Positions 1 to 7,346 of a stretch of 21,837 nt of DNA are shown in pieces. Source of the DNA: Pyrinomonadaceae bacterium (GTDB lineage: Bacteria; Acidobacteriota; Blastocatellia; Pyrinomonadales; Pyrinomonadaceae); assembly GCA_025937955.1 (NCBI GenBank), contig JAICQI010000009.1, positions 1 to 21,837 of the forward strand, given 5' to 3'. The translations under genes were made by a program, and so were the position numbers. Numbering within the stretch: position 1 is the first letter of the stretch; each line of letters starts with the position of its first letter. The notes under the pieces were generated by a model. The model did no database searches. It was not told the origin of the DNA and saw only the letters and a list, made by a program, of their open reading frames with translations.

Positions 1-179
1 ACGTTGTAATAGACGCCGACCGCGACCACGGGTGCGAGGTGATCCTCGGAGATCACCACCTTCAGGCCATTCGGAAGTTTGTAATAGACGACAGGAATGT
101 TGAGCGGTTTTGCATTGGCATAAGAGACGTTGGCTATCAGCATCAATAGCGATAGGCAAGTCACGAGTAAACGTCGCAT
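1..179 (-). CDS. M16 (insulinase-like) zinc peptidase, N-terminal part only
   Basis: The reverse strand reads from an ATG at 179 to the window edge without a stop, giving about 59 residues. The first 22 or so residues (MRRLLVTCLSLLMLIANVSYA) are a typical signal peptide. The mature part begins with a segment containing YKLPNGLKVVISEDHLAP and then VVAVGVYYN. This is the conserved first strand of M16 metallopeptidases, in which an 'LxNGLxVxxxxDxxxPxVxVxxxxxxG' block precedes the HxxEH zinc motif. The zinc motif itself would lie beyond the edge, so activity cannot be judged. A GAGG sequence about 10 nt before the ATG supports the start. The family degrades peptides; a signal peptide implies periplasmic or outer-membrane action. 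The gene points away from the next gene, so 180-359 is a divergent promoter region. Family call is good; exact subfamily is unknown. Confidence 0.8.
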   Translation of the reverse strand, partial: MRRLLVTCLSLLMLIANVSYANAKPLNIPVVYYKLPNGLKVVISEDHLAPVVAVGVYYN

Positions 180-300
180 AGTTGGGCGTCCTCACTTCTG
201 AAAATAATTACCCGAAATATTAGATGAGCTACGCAGATTTGGATGAAAGGTTCGTTCTCACCCGCAGTGTGCGTATTACGTGAGCAGTTAAGAGAAAGTT

Positions 301-345
301 TCCTGGCGTCCTGGTTTGCATCTTTGCGCCTTTGCGTGAAATATT
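301..345. repeat. Short dispersed-type repeat built of 8-mers
   Basis: Two octamers (tcctggcg, tcctggtt) are followed by three more in tandem, tttgcatc, tttgcgcc and tttgcgtg, at 315-338. Strings of the kind 'ctttgcgcctttgcgtgaaa' are familiar intergenic repeats in several bacterial phyla and often create false N-terminal extensions in gene calls. Here the repeat sits just upstream of the likely start at 360. Only one copy is visible in this window, so dispersal is from general knowledge. Confidence 0.5.
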
Positions 346-359
346 CCTACAATGCGTTC

Positions 360-767
360 ATGCATTTTCAAAGATGTACCGGAATTCTCATCTTGTTATT
401 GCTCGTAGTCCCGGTTTCGGCGAAGATCCAAAAAATGCAACATATTCCTTCAGGTTTGTGGGGCGGACAGCACATCAGCATCAACGTGGGATCGAAGTCG
501 GCCACGATTGAATATGACTGCGCGAACGGCGTGATTAATGGACCGCTCGTGGTCGATGCTGATGGACGTTTCAACTTGCGAGGCATACATCGAATGGAAC
601 GCGGTGGACCATTGCGAGCAGACGATCATCCGCCAGAGCATCCGGCGACTTACACCGGCACGATCAAAGGCAACACGATGACGTTGACTCTGAAAGTCGG
701 CGACTCAGAGGAGGAGACGTTTACTTTAGAGAAGGGAAAACCGGGCGAGCTCGTCAAGTGCAAGTAG
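360..767 (+). CDS. Small secreted protein of unknown function
   Basis: The frame is open from 243, but the first 39 codons run through repeat sequence. The ATG at 360 begins MHFQRCTGILILLLLVVPVSA, a clear signal peptide, so the protein is about 135 aa with roughly 114 mature residues. The mature part is rich in beta-forming and Thr/Gly residues (for example ATYTGTIKGNTMTLTLKVGD) and suggests a small beta-sandwich or barrel. No catalytic motif or known family was recognised. No good ribosome site precedes 360, which leaves the start uncertain. The stop overlaps the start of the acylphosphatase gene by 10 nt, so the two are probably translationally coupled and co-transcribed with apt. Real gene: fairly sure. 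Function: not known. Confidence 0.65.
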   Translation: MHFQRCTGILILLLLVVPVSAKIQKMQHIPSGLWGGQHISINVGSKSATIEYDCANGVINGPLVVDADGRFNLRGIHRMERGGPLRADDHPPEHPATYTGTIKGNTMTLTLKVGDSEEETFTLEKGKPGELVKCK

Positions 768-1033
768 CGAGAAAGTTTTCAATACGAGGCGATGTGCAAG
801 GGGTCGGTTATCGTTTCTTTGCGCAGCGTGCGGCTGCCAAACATCAGGTCGTGGGTTACGTTCGCAACTGCGCCGATGGATCGGTCGAAGCTTTTGCCGA
901 AGGACCGGCGACTAGTGTTGAAGCTTTCAAACACGATCTCGCTACCGGGCCGCAGTGGGCGATAGTTGACCACGTTGAAGAGATAGATCTGGAGCCGACG
1001 GGCTCATATTCTGCGTTTCGAATCGAGAGATAA
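758..1033 (+). CDS. acyP: Acylphosphatase
   Basis: This 91-aa protein has the usual length and fold signature of acylphosphatase, a cytosolic enzyme that hydrolyses carboxyl-phosphate bonds. The phosphate-binding loop GDVQGVGYRFF occupies residues 11-21 with the catalytic Arg19. The second signature is GYVRNCADGSVEAFAEG, residues 33-49, with the catalytic Asn37. Both key residues are therefore present. Translation starts at a GTG inside the last codons of the preceding gene (10-nt overlap), a normal arrangement for coupling. The apt gene follows after 6 nt, so the three genes look like one operon. No metabolic link between this enzyme and purine salvage is obvious; co-location may be incidental. 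The assignment is firm. Confidence 0.93.
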   Translation: MQVARKFSIRGDVQGVGYRFFAQRAAAKHQVVGYVRNCADGSVEAFAEGPATSVEAFKHDLATGPQWAIVDHVEEIDLEPTGSYSAFRIER

Positions 1034-1039
1034 TTACAG

Positions 1040-1561
1040 ATGGACCATCTAAAATCGTTAATCCGTGAAGTGCCGGACTTTCCCAAGCCCGGCATCAATT
1101 TTTATGACATCACCACGTTGTTGAAACACCCCGAGGGTTTGCGTAACACGGTCGACGCACTCGCGTCTGAGTTTGAGGGTGAAAAAATCGATTCAGTCAT
1201 TGGAGTGGAAGCGCGTGGTTTCATCTTTGCGCCGGCGCTCGCTTATCACCTCGGCGCCGGCTTCGTGCCGGTGCGCAAGCCGCGCAAGCTGCCCGCGGAA
1301 TGCGCCTCAATCTCATACGACCTCGAATACGGCCAGGACACTTTACAGATCCACCGCGACGCGGTGGGCGACGGTCATCGCGTGATCATCGCCGACGATC
1401 TCCTCGCGACCGGCGGCACCGCCCGCGCCGTTGTCGATCTCGTCGAGCAACTCGGTGGCAAAGTTGTCGGTCTGGTATTCGTCGTAGAGCTCGAATTCCT
1501 CCCCGGCCGCGAAAAGCTGACCGGCTACGACGTACGGTCGTTAATCAAGTATCAATCTTGA
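1040..1561 (+). CDS. apt: Adenine phosphoribosyltransferase
   Basis: This 173-aa cytosolic enzyme makes AMP from adenine and PRPP in purine salvage. The length matches bacterial Apt. The N-terminus has the family pattern (IREVPDFPKPGINFYDITTL, residues 8-27). The segment VIGVEARGFIFAPALA (53-68) and the adenine-binding region VRKPRKLP (78-85) are also typical. The PRPP-binding motif VIIADDLLATGGTA is at 115-128, with the acidic pair Asp119-Asp120. The ATG at 1040 lies 6 nt after the acylphosphatase stop. No separate terminator is visible before the tRNA-like sequence at 1605. An exported adenosine deaminase at 16079-17650 is a second purine gene in the window but is not linked to this operon. 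The assignment is firm. Confidence 0.96.
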   Translation: MDHLKSLIREVPDFPKPGINFYDITTLLKHPEGLRNTVDALASEFEGEKIDSVIGVEARGFIFAPALAYHLGAGFVPVRKPRKLPAECASISYDLEYGQDTLQIHRDAVGDGHRVIIADDLLATGGTARAVVDLVEQLGGKVVGLVFVVELEFLPGREKLTGYDVRSLIKYQS

Positions 1562-1604
1562 TCGACGCTTTAATTTCATCGTCCACCATTTACGATTCTT
1601 CAGG

Positions 1605-1681
1605 GCTCCCGTAGCTCAGCTGCATAGAGCGTCCGACTCCTCAGCGGAAGGTCGCGCATTGGAATCGCGCCGGGCGCACCA
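1605..1681 (+). tRNA. Degenerate tRNA-Arg(CCT) copy, probable pseudogene
   Basis: This 77-nt stretch has the same length as the intact tRNA-Arg at 12843 and differs from it at four places. Each change damages the cloverleaf. Position 3 is T facing C70 in the acceptor stem. Position 31 is A facing G39 in the anticodon stem. Position 37, next to the CCT anticodon, is C instead of a purine. Position 53 is A facing C61 at the end of the T stem. CCA is encoded at 1679-1681. It shares with the intact copy the unusual C19 and G56. A tRNA scanner may still call it, but function is doubtful. About 15 nt upstream (1584-1598) also match the flank of the other copy. Confidence 0.75.
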
Positions 1682-1724
1682 CTTTTCCAGGAAATTATAA
1701 GTTCGCCTCCTTTTTGCAGGCTTT

Positions 1725-1748
1725 TCCCCGCAATTTGCCCCGCAGTTT
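1725..1748. repeat. Tandem pair of 12-nt repeats after the tRNA-like copy
   Basis: Two adjacent 12-mers, tccccgcaattt and gccccgcagttt, agree at 10 of 12 positions. A different pair of 12-nt direct repeats occupies the equivalent place behind the intact tRNA (12929-12952). The rest of 1682-1901 shows no gene that can be supported. Confidence 0.4.
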
Positions 1749-1763
1749 TTATGGAGTCTGTGG

Positions 1764-1792
1764 CACGAGCCGTGAATACGTGCCGGAGGCAA
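1764..1792. repeat. Dispersed repeat, copy 1 (acgtgccggaggcaa)
   Basis: The string acgtgccggaggcaa at 1778-1792 recurs exactly at 3820-3834. Both copies are preceded by a cacgag...ccgt segment, with 4 nt more or 2 nt less between the parts. The core contains the small inverted repeat gccggaggc. The two copies bracket the choice-of-anchor gene (1902-3584) in the same orientation. Confidence 0.5.
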
Positions 1793-1901
1793 GATGAAAA
1801 ATTTCTCGACCAGCATTCAGCGAAGGAAGCGCGGTAAGCGCACGGCGTACTTCGCTAGACTCACAAACTTGTGCGGTATTGTGACGGCCGCGCGCGAGAC
1901 C

Positions 1902-3584
1902 TTAACTCTTGATCCTGATGGTGCCGGGATTGCTCTCCTGGCCGCGCGCTTTTACTTTGATGGTACACGTGCCGGGCGCGAGGGCGTCAGGCAAACGAAA
2001 GACTACCTGCGCAAAGTTGGAGCTGATTACGGGCCTGACGTCTTCCGCCGGAAGATTGTAAGCTTCGTTATTACTCCCGGTCAGATTAACTATGACGGAG
2101 GACGCGGTTTCGCCTTGTACTAATTGTAGATTAGTTACAAGGAGAACTACCCTCGTGTTTTTGTCAGGCCCCTGATTGAGCAGGTTGTGGGTGTTGACGA
2201 CAGGAAACGGGTCTCTGAAAAATAGCGTCGCATCTAATGCGGCTGCTTGCTGGGCGCCTGGTTCCGATCCATCCAACATCAGCTGGGGCGGGGGCAGCGT
2301 CTGGCCGCCAATCGTAGGCCTTAATACGAACAGTCCCTGTTCTATTCCGCCGACGATAACTATCCCGCTCGGGAAGAACGGGAAGTTGCTCCACGCGCCG
2401 CTGAACTGAGGCGCATCATCTACGGGGTAAACGTCGAAAAACGCCAACTCACTCAAGCCGGCCGCCCCGACATTAGTAATGTCCAGAATACGCAGGCCGC
2501 TTCGGTAATTTGCCTGGTAGGCGCGGCTGCCGCGTATGTAGAGGTTGTGGTCGATGGCCGAGCTCAGGCCGCTGTAGACGCCCATCATAGATGGGGCATC
2601 CAGGTCGGCGACATTCCAAATGTAAGTGGTGGACTTTACGCCCGTATTTTTTTCGTCAAGCTCGTCGTCGAGTAAGAAGTGTTTGTGGTCTTCAGTCAGC
2701 CACCCCTGGTGGGTGTATCCGACGCCTGCGTACGTCGTGCGGGATAGCTGCTTTGGCTCACTCTTGTTTGTTACGTCTACGATGGTCAACGTGTCCTCGT
2801 TAGAATTAAAGCAGACCTCATGTCCCTGGTATTCCAAGTCAGGCCCGCGATAAATGACGCATTGCGTTTCATGAGTATAGCCGTCCTGGCCGACACAACC
2901 AGCGAAGACCGGAGCCCCCGGGTTCCGTATGTCCACCACGTGCAGCCCGCCCGCGCAAGTGTCCTTGCTGCCCGCGGCGTAGGCAAAACCCGTCGCTTCA
3001 TTTACGGCTAGCGTGTGGGCCCGCCGGAAGCCGGCGTAATGAGCGTTTTCCGTGAAGGCGACCGGCGGTGCTGCCACGTTCCGCAACCGCGTCAGGTCAA
3101 ACACTTGCATGCCGTGATTGTCGGCTTCGCTCACGATGAAAGCGTGGTCGGCATACACCTTAATACTACGCCACACGGAGTCGACGCTGTGCGGCGGTAG
3201 ATTCCCTAAATAAGTAGGTTGTTCCGGGTTACTGATATCGACGAAGGATGTGCCGTTGGAGCGCCCGACGATGGCATATTCCTTGCCCGTGAGACGATCC
3301 GTCCATCCCCAGACGTCGTTGACTGACCCTCCGCCTATGTCACTCAGGGGAAGGAAAGACGCCAGGTCGACGTTGTGGCAAGGGAACGTTCCGGCCATCC
3401 CCCCGACACAAGCGGTCTTGCCCATAGCAACCAAGGGTTGACCATTGGGCTGTCCGTTGGGTCCGCCTCCGATTGGGGGACCTTCATCGTGTACGGCTCG
3501 GACACTGAAAAACAAGCCGACCGCGAGAAGGGCCAGGCACGCCCAAATACCGACCCGAAGTTTTTTAGAGGTCAGTGAAAACAT
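1902..3584 (-). CDS. Secreted choice-of-anchor B family protein with C-terminal Ig-like tail
   Basis: The frame opens at a GTG at 3599, but the ATG at 3584 is as likely. A GGAG lies about 14 nt upstream of that ATG and directly abuts the GTG. From the ATG the protein has about 560 aa, with a hydrophobic N-terminus (IWACLALLAVGLFFSV) that is a signal peptide or anchor. The middle, roughly residues 70-425, consists of propeller-like repeats with VDISNPEQP, VFDLTRL, VVDIRNPGAP, IVDVTNKSEP and ILDITN. This pattern is characteristic of choice-of-anchor B (LVIVD-repeat) proteins. It contains many His and Asp residues (GYTHQGW, EDHKHFLLDDELDE). The last 130 or so residues look like an Ig/IPT-type beta domain. 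An N-terminal PNGQPNGQ duplication marks a linker. Role: extracellular or envelope protein, substrate unknown. It is transcribed alone from the 3600-3845 region. Confidence 0.78.
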   Translation of the reverse strand: MFSLTSKKLRVGIWACLALLAVGLFFSVRAVHDEGPPIGGGPNGQPNGQPLVAMGKTACVGGMAGTFPCHNVDLASFLPLSDIGGGSVNDVWGWTDRLTGKEYAIVGRSNGTSFVDISNPEQPTYLGNLPPHSVDSVWRSIKVYADHAFIVSEADNHGMQVFDLTRLRNVAAPPVAFTENAHYAGFRRAHTLAVNEATGFAYAAGSKDTCAGGLHVVDIRNPGAPVFAGCVGQDGYTHETQCVIYRGPDLEYQGHEVCFNSNEDTLTIVDVTNKSEPKQLSRTTYAGVGYTHQGWLTEDHKHFLLDDELDEKNTGVKSTTYIWNVADLDAPSMMGVYSGLSSAIDHNLYIRGSRAYQANYRSGLRILDITNVGAAGLSELAFFDVYPVDDAPQFSGAWSNFPFFPSGIVIVGGIEQGLFVLRPTIGGQTLPPPQLMLDGSEPGAQQAAALDATLFFRDPFPVVNTHNLLNQGPDKNTRVVLLVTNLQLVQGETASSVIVNLTGSNNEAYNLPAEDVRPVISSNFAQVVFRLPDALAPGTCTIKVKARGQESNPGTIRIKS

Positions 3585-3706
3585 TTTAGAACTGCTCACT
3601 CCAGGAAGCGTAACAAGGGGATCTCTGGGGAGTCTAAGATCAGGCGCGAGTGGCTGTCAAAAAAGGCCCGGCGAGGGCGGAGGTGATCACATCGGGAGCC
3701 CGGAAA

Positions 3707-3760
3707 CTTAGTTTCTAAGAGTATATAAAAGAGTGTTCTGATGAGACTTTTAAGTCTCAT
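3707..3760. promoter_or_regulatory. Inverted repeats in the promoter region of the choice-of-anchor gene
   Basis: A near-perfect 20-nt palindrome at 3741-3760 has 9-nt arms, atgagactt and aagtctcat, around TT. A smaller one lies at 3707-3719 (cttag-ttt-ctaag). On the reverse strand a TATACT (3725-3720) lies between them and could be a -10 box for the leftward gene, although no good -35 is visible. The large palindrome could be an operator or a weak kinase-gene terminator. It lacks the T-run expected for a terminator. Confidence 0.35.
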
Positions 3761-3805
3761 ATCGACTTCACCCAAATTCAATTAGTTTCCCCGTAGAGCG
3801 ATTCT

Positions 3806-3834
3806 GCCACGAGAGCCGTACGTGCCGGAGGCAA
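3806..3834. repeat. Dispersed repeat, copy 2 (acgtgccggaggcaa)
   Basis: This is the second copy of the 15-nt string found at 1778-1792. It lies 12 nt beyond the end of the kinase gene (stop at 3846 on the reverse strand) and is preceded by cacgagagccgt. Confidence 0.5.
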
Positions 3835-3845
3835 CCACAATCACC

Positions 3846-6779
3846 TTAGTCCAGGGAGAAACCCCAGAGCGTTCGGTGTCTTGTGTATTGCCGTACCGAG
3901 CGATCATGTTCGCCAGTGATGAGTCGTTTTCCATCAGGCGAAAAGGCAAGTGCGTAAATCGGAGACGTATGAGTTCCGATCGTGGTTACACGCTTACGAG
4001 TGTTTACATCCAACAACGCCACGATCTTATCGTCACCCGCCGATGCAACGTATCTACTATCAGGAGAGAAGGCCACGGCCTTAACACGTGCATTGTGCTC
4101 GCCGATTATGCCGATTTGTCGTAAGGGATTAATAGTTCCGAGTCGCACCTTTTTGTCGTCCTCGCCGGTCACGAGATAATTCCCATCTGCCGAGATGCTC
4201 ATGCTGACGATCGGCGACTCGGTCCACTTCTGCCGCGCGACTTCGCGCCACGTCGCGGTTTCCAGAACGACAACCTCGCCTTGGTCTGTTACGCCAATCA
4301 GCAACCGACCACTATCCGAAAACGCCGCGCTATAAACGTTACCCCAATTGCCCTGCGGTGTAACCCTGGCGCCGGTCGCCGTGTTGTAAATAGCAAACGA
4401 CGTTGCCACGAAACGATCGTCGGGTGAGACAGCGATACAATAGGCCGTCGCTTGTCGTGTGGGAACGATTTTCAAAGGAGCTTCATCACTTTCGAGGTTA
4501 TGACGGATCAGAATGTCCGACTGATCGGCAGAAATCATCCAGTGCTCATCCGCAGAGAATGCAACTGCCGCGACTCGCGTCTCATGCGTAGTGAATACTG
4601 CTTCTTTCCGTCCGCTCGTAGCGTCCCAAAGAATGACTGAATGATCTTCGCTAGCCGTAGCCAGTCTTTTTCCGTTGGGCGAGAAGGTGATTCCTCTCAC
4701 AGCTCCGCTATGCTCTCTAAGATTCGCCTCCAGTTCGCGGTTGGCGACATCCCAGATGAGAATCGATCCGTCACCATGAGTCGAAACAAGCCAACGTCCA
4801 TCGGGAGAAAAAACAACGCTCCAGACGACTGATTCGTATTCCAAAGGCACTATCTTCGACATCGTCGCCACATCCCAGAGCACGACGCGCTCAGCTCCAG
4901 TCGCGAGCAGTTTCCCATCTGGAGAATACACGGCGGCCCGACCATGATCGTGATGAGCGAGTGACTGCTGCATAACTTTGCCGCGTGCAAGATCCACAAA
5001 CTTCAAATAACCGTGACTCTCAACGCTGGCCAATTGTTTGTGGTCGGGTGAGAGCGCTGCCCAATTTCCTGCCCAGGCTTCCTGGATACCCGTCAGCGAC
5101 TCGCCGCTGTACAAATCCCACGTACGGCCAAAGCTGTCCTGCACTAAGCGGTTATTCGGAAAAAGAAAGGTACCGTGGGACATCCCACCAGGAAGTTCGT
5201 GCAGCTTTTTCCAGGTTCCCGTTTCGCGAATTATTGAGACATCGCCGGCTGTATAGACCACCACGCGTCCATCGGGTGAAAAGCCGGATGCTTTGATTGG
5301 ACCGGGCTGATCGCGCCAGACGGTCTCCAGTTCGAGTCGATTTGCATCCCAGACAATAGCCGTTTTCTGTTCGTCTCCTGTGAAAAACCATTTGCCGTCG
5401 GGCGAGAAGGCGACGGTGTTGACGACTCCCCGATGTTCAATAAGTGTTTTCAGACGCATGCGCCGCGCGAAGTCCCAAACGATCACCTGCTTGTCCTCGC
5501 CGGCGGAAACGAGCAACTTTCCGTCGGGCGAAAAGACTGCGGTCCGAACAGCCCCGGTATGCCCATCTCGGAGTATCGTTTCTTCCCAGCTTTCGTTTAC
5601 AGAGAGAAAAGCTGCGAGGGCTACGATGGAAACAGCCAATACGATCGCGAGGGCACTCACGCCCGCAATTCTTCTCGTGGTCCTACTCTCAAGACGCTGT
5701 TTGAATCTAATCAGATCTTCCAGCAATTCACCCGCTGAGCCATAACGTTCCTCACGCTCAGTTTGCAGCACGCGGCGCAGAATTCGCTGGAGCTCTTTCG
5801 GAATTTGATTCAACTTCAGGCCTTGTCGAACGACAACATCTGCTTGTTTCAGTCGATCGAGAGCTTCGACACGTGTCGAGCCGGCAAAGAGTTTCGAGCC
5901 GGTGGTCATTTCGTGAAGCAGAATCCCGAGTGAGAAGAGATCTGTACGACCATCGAGTTGTTCGCCGCGCGCTTGCTCGGGAGACATGTAACTAGCTGTT
6001 CCCATGATTAAGCCCGGAACAGTGAGTAAGGGATCATTGGACTGGAGGGTCAGGTCAGTCTCGATCACTGCGCCACTTTCATCGCCAAGTTTCGCAATGC
6101 CAAAATCTACGACCTTAACCAAACCATCTTCGCGAATCATAATGTTCTCGGGCTTGATGTCACGATGAATGATCCACGATGTGTGAGCTGCTTTGAGGGC
6201 TCTCGCGATTTGAATTGCGATTTCGAGCGCTTTTTCAAGACCGAGCGCTTGCTGCTTCTGGTTCTGTGGGTTTGAAAGGAGCTCTCTTAGGGTTTGGCCT
6301 TCGACGTACTCTTCGGCGATGAAGTGATTGTCGTCCTGCTGAACGATTTCGAATATGGTGATGATGTTTGGATGGTTAAGACGCGATGCGGCCAGCGCTT
6401 CCTGCCTGAAACGTTGCACGCGCTCAGGATCGGAAGTGAACTCAAACGGCAGCATTTTCAAGGCGACCACACGACCGAGAGTTTCATCGCGGGCTTTATA
6501 TATCTCACCCATACCACCCGCGCCGATTCGGCTTTCAATTCTGTAGTGGCTGATCTGTGAAGGTGGATCACCGGACTTTTGCTGAAGCAGACGAGCTATC
6601 GCAGGCGACTCCAAAAAACTCTGAGCCGCGCTCTCTCGGTTCAGTAAACCCTGGACGGTGGTCAGTAAGGCTGGATCCTCAATGCCAATCTGGTTGAGGA
6701 AAGCTGTTCGCTGACTCGGTTCCAGATCGAGGGCTTGCTGTAACACTTCCTCAATTTGTATCCATCTCTTCTGGTCCAC
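3846..6779 (-). CDS. Transmembrane Ser/Thr protein kinase with 14 WD40 repeats
   Basis: This is a 977-aa Hanks-type kinase. Residues 1-78 are the helical leader usual in this acidobacterial group. The kinase domain covers about 79-365, with glycine loop GAGGMG at 86-91, Lys108 (VALKML), catalytic HRDIKPEN at 205-212, DFG at 225-227 and TASYMSPEQARGE at 261-273. All catalytic residues are present. A single membrane span (IAGVSALAIVLAVSIVALAAF) lies near 371-391, placing the kinase in the cytoplasm. About 580 residues outside follow, in which I count 14 WD40-like units with FSPDGK and WD signatures, enough for two seven-bladed propellers. The outer part probably binds a ligand or partner. The start is a GTG, 9 nt after the end of the sigma factor gene, so the pair forms an operon. 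It probably phosphorylates that sigma factor, which is an inference from the pairing. Confidence 0.93.
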   Translation of the reverse strand: MDQKRWIQIEEVLQQALDLEPSQRTAFLNQIGIEDPALLTTVQGLLNRESAAQSFLESPAIARLLQQKSGDPPSQISHYRIESRIGAGGMGEIYKARDETLGRVVALKMLPFEFTSDPERVQRFRQEALAASRLNHPNIITIFEIVQQDDNHFIAEEYVEGQTLRELLSNPQNQKQQALGLEKALEIAIQIARALKAAHTSWIIHRDIKPENIMIREDGLVKVVDFGIAKLGDESGAVIETDLTLQSNDPLLTVPGLIMGTASYMSPEQARGEQLDGRTDLFSLGILLHEMTTGSKLFAGSTRVEALDRLKQADVVVRQGLKLNQIPKELQRILRRVLQTEREERYGSAGELLEDLIRFKQRLESRTTRRIAGVSALAIVLAVSIVALAAFLSVNESWEETILRDGHTGAVRTAVFSPDGKLLVSAGEDKQVIVWDFARRMRLKTLIEHRGVVNTVAFSPDGKWFFTGDEQKTAIVWDANRLELETVWRDQPGPIKASGFSPDGRVVVYTAGDVSIIRETGTWKKLHELPGGMSHGTFLFPNNRLVQDSFGRTWDLYSGESLTGIQEAWAGNWAALSPDHKQLASVESHGYLKFVDLARGKVMQQSLAHHDHGRAAVYSPDGKLLATGAERVVLWDVATMSKIVPLEYESVVWSVVFSPDGRWLVSTHGDGSILIWDVANRELEANLREHSGAVRGITFSPNGKRLATASEDHSVILWDATSGRKEAVFTTHETRVAAVAFSADEHWMISADQSDILIRHNLESDEAPLKIVPTRQATAYCIAVSPDDRFVATSFAIYNTATGARVTPQGNWGNVYSAAFSDSGRLLIGVTDQGEVVVLETATWREVARQKWTESPIVSMSISADGNYLVTGEDDKKVRLGTINPLRQIGIIGEHNARVKAVAFSPDSRYVASAGDDKIVALLDVNTRKRVTTIGTHTSPIYALAFSPDGKRLITGEHDRSVRQYTRHRTLWGFSLD

Positions 6780-6788
6780 GGCTTACAA

Positions 6789-7346
6789 TCATGACGAACT
6801 CAACTCCTGCAACAACCAGAGTTTGGCTGTTCGCCACTCCCGCTTCACGATGTCAGTTGATACCTCCAGCACGAGGGCGGCTTCTTCAATGCTCAACCCG
6901 CCAAAGAACCGTAGCTCCACCACTTTGCATTTGCGCGGCGCAAATTCAGCCAAACGTTCGAGCGCCTGGTCCAAAGCCAGCAATTCAAACACTCTCGGCT
7001 GACTGTTGAGTTGCACCGCATCGATTTCGACCCGAGTAAACTCTCCGCCACGTTTTTGGTTAAGGCGCCTGCGAGCCTCGTCCACGAGAACGCGCCGCAT
7101 TAGTTGTGCGGCGATCGCAAAAAAGTGCGCCCGATCCTGCCACTGAACCCTGGTCGAATTGGCCAATCGCAAATAGGCCTCGTTGACCAGCGCCGTGGTT
7201 TGGAGCGTGTGCTCGGCGCGTTCACGACGCATACATTGTCGCGCCAACCGGTGTAGTTCCTCATAGACGAGCGGCATCAGCTGCTCGAGCGCCGACTGGT
7301 CGCCGCAGCGCCAACGCAACAGAAGTTGTGTGATGTTTCCGGTCAA
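6789..7346 (-). CDS. ECF-type RNA polymerase sigma factor (X6 / PF07638 type)
   Basis: This is a 185-aa sigma factor. Region 2 spans roughly residues 10-95 (LRWRCGDQSALEQLMPLVYEELHRLA, then ALVNEAYLRLAN, DRAHFFAIAAQLMRRVLVDEAR). Region 4 spans about 125-180 and includes the helix-turn-helix LSIEEAALVLEVSTDIVKREW. The LHRLAR, VNEAYLRL and HFFAIAAQLMR blocks are characteristic of the acidobacterial/planctomycete sigma family often found beside Ser/Thr kinases. The acidic motif seen in most ECF factors just before the 'LVQE' block is absent; in its place is HTLQTTALVNEAY (46-58), with Thr47, Thr50 and Thr51. The called start is a TTG at 7346 with no good ribosome site, so the exact N-terminus is uncertain, though it aligns with the family. 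The WD40 kinase follows after 9 nt. No anti-sigma gene is present. Confidence 0.9.
   Translation of the reverse strand: MTGNITQLLLRWRCGDQSALEQLMPLVYEELHRLARQCMRRERAEHTLQTTALVNEAYLRLANSTRVQWQDRAHFFAIAAQLMRRVLVDEARRRLNQKRGGEFTRVEIDAVQLNSQPRVFELLALDQALERLAEFAPRKCKVVELRFFGGLSIEEAALVLEVSTDIVKREWRTAKLWLLQELSSS

Noticed and set aside
1687..1760. Possible integrase C-terminal remnant on the reverse strand next to the tRNA-like copy
   Set aside because: All three frames give Lys/Gly-rich strings because of the 12-nt repeat; no integrase motif (R-H-R-Y) can be seen.
1616..1816. Reverse-strand open frame containing CARRDSNARPSA
   Set aside because: It is the antisense translation of the tRNA-Arg-like sequence, a well-known false protein; no ribosome site or family support.
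1794..2123. Rightward open frame beginning MKNFSTSIQRRKRGK
   Set aside because: Two thirds overlap the 3' end of the choice-of-anchor gene on the other strand and the residues show no protein-like pattern.
3822..5745. Many rightward open frames inside the kinase gene
   Set aside because: They are shadows of the WD40 coding sequence, produced by its repeated FSPDGK codons on the opposite strand.
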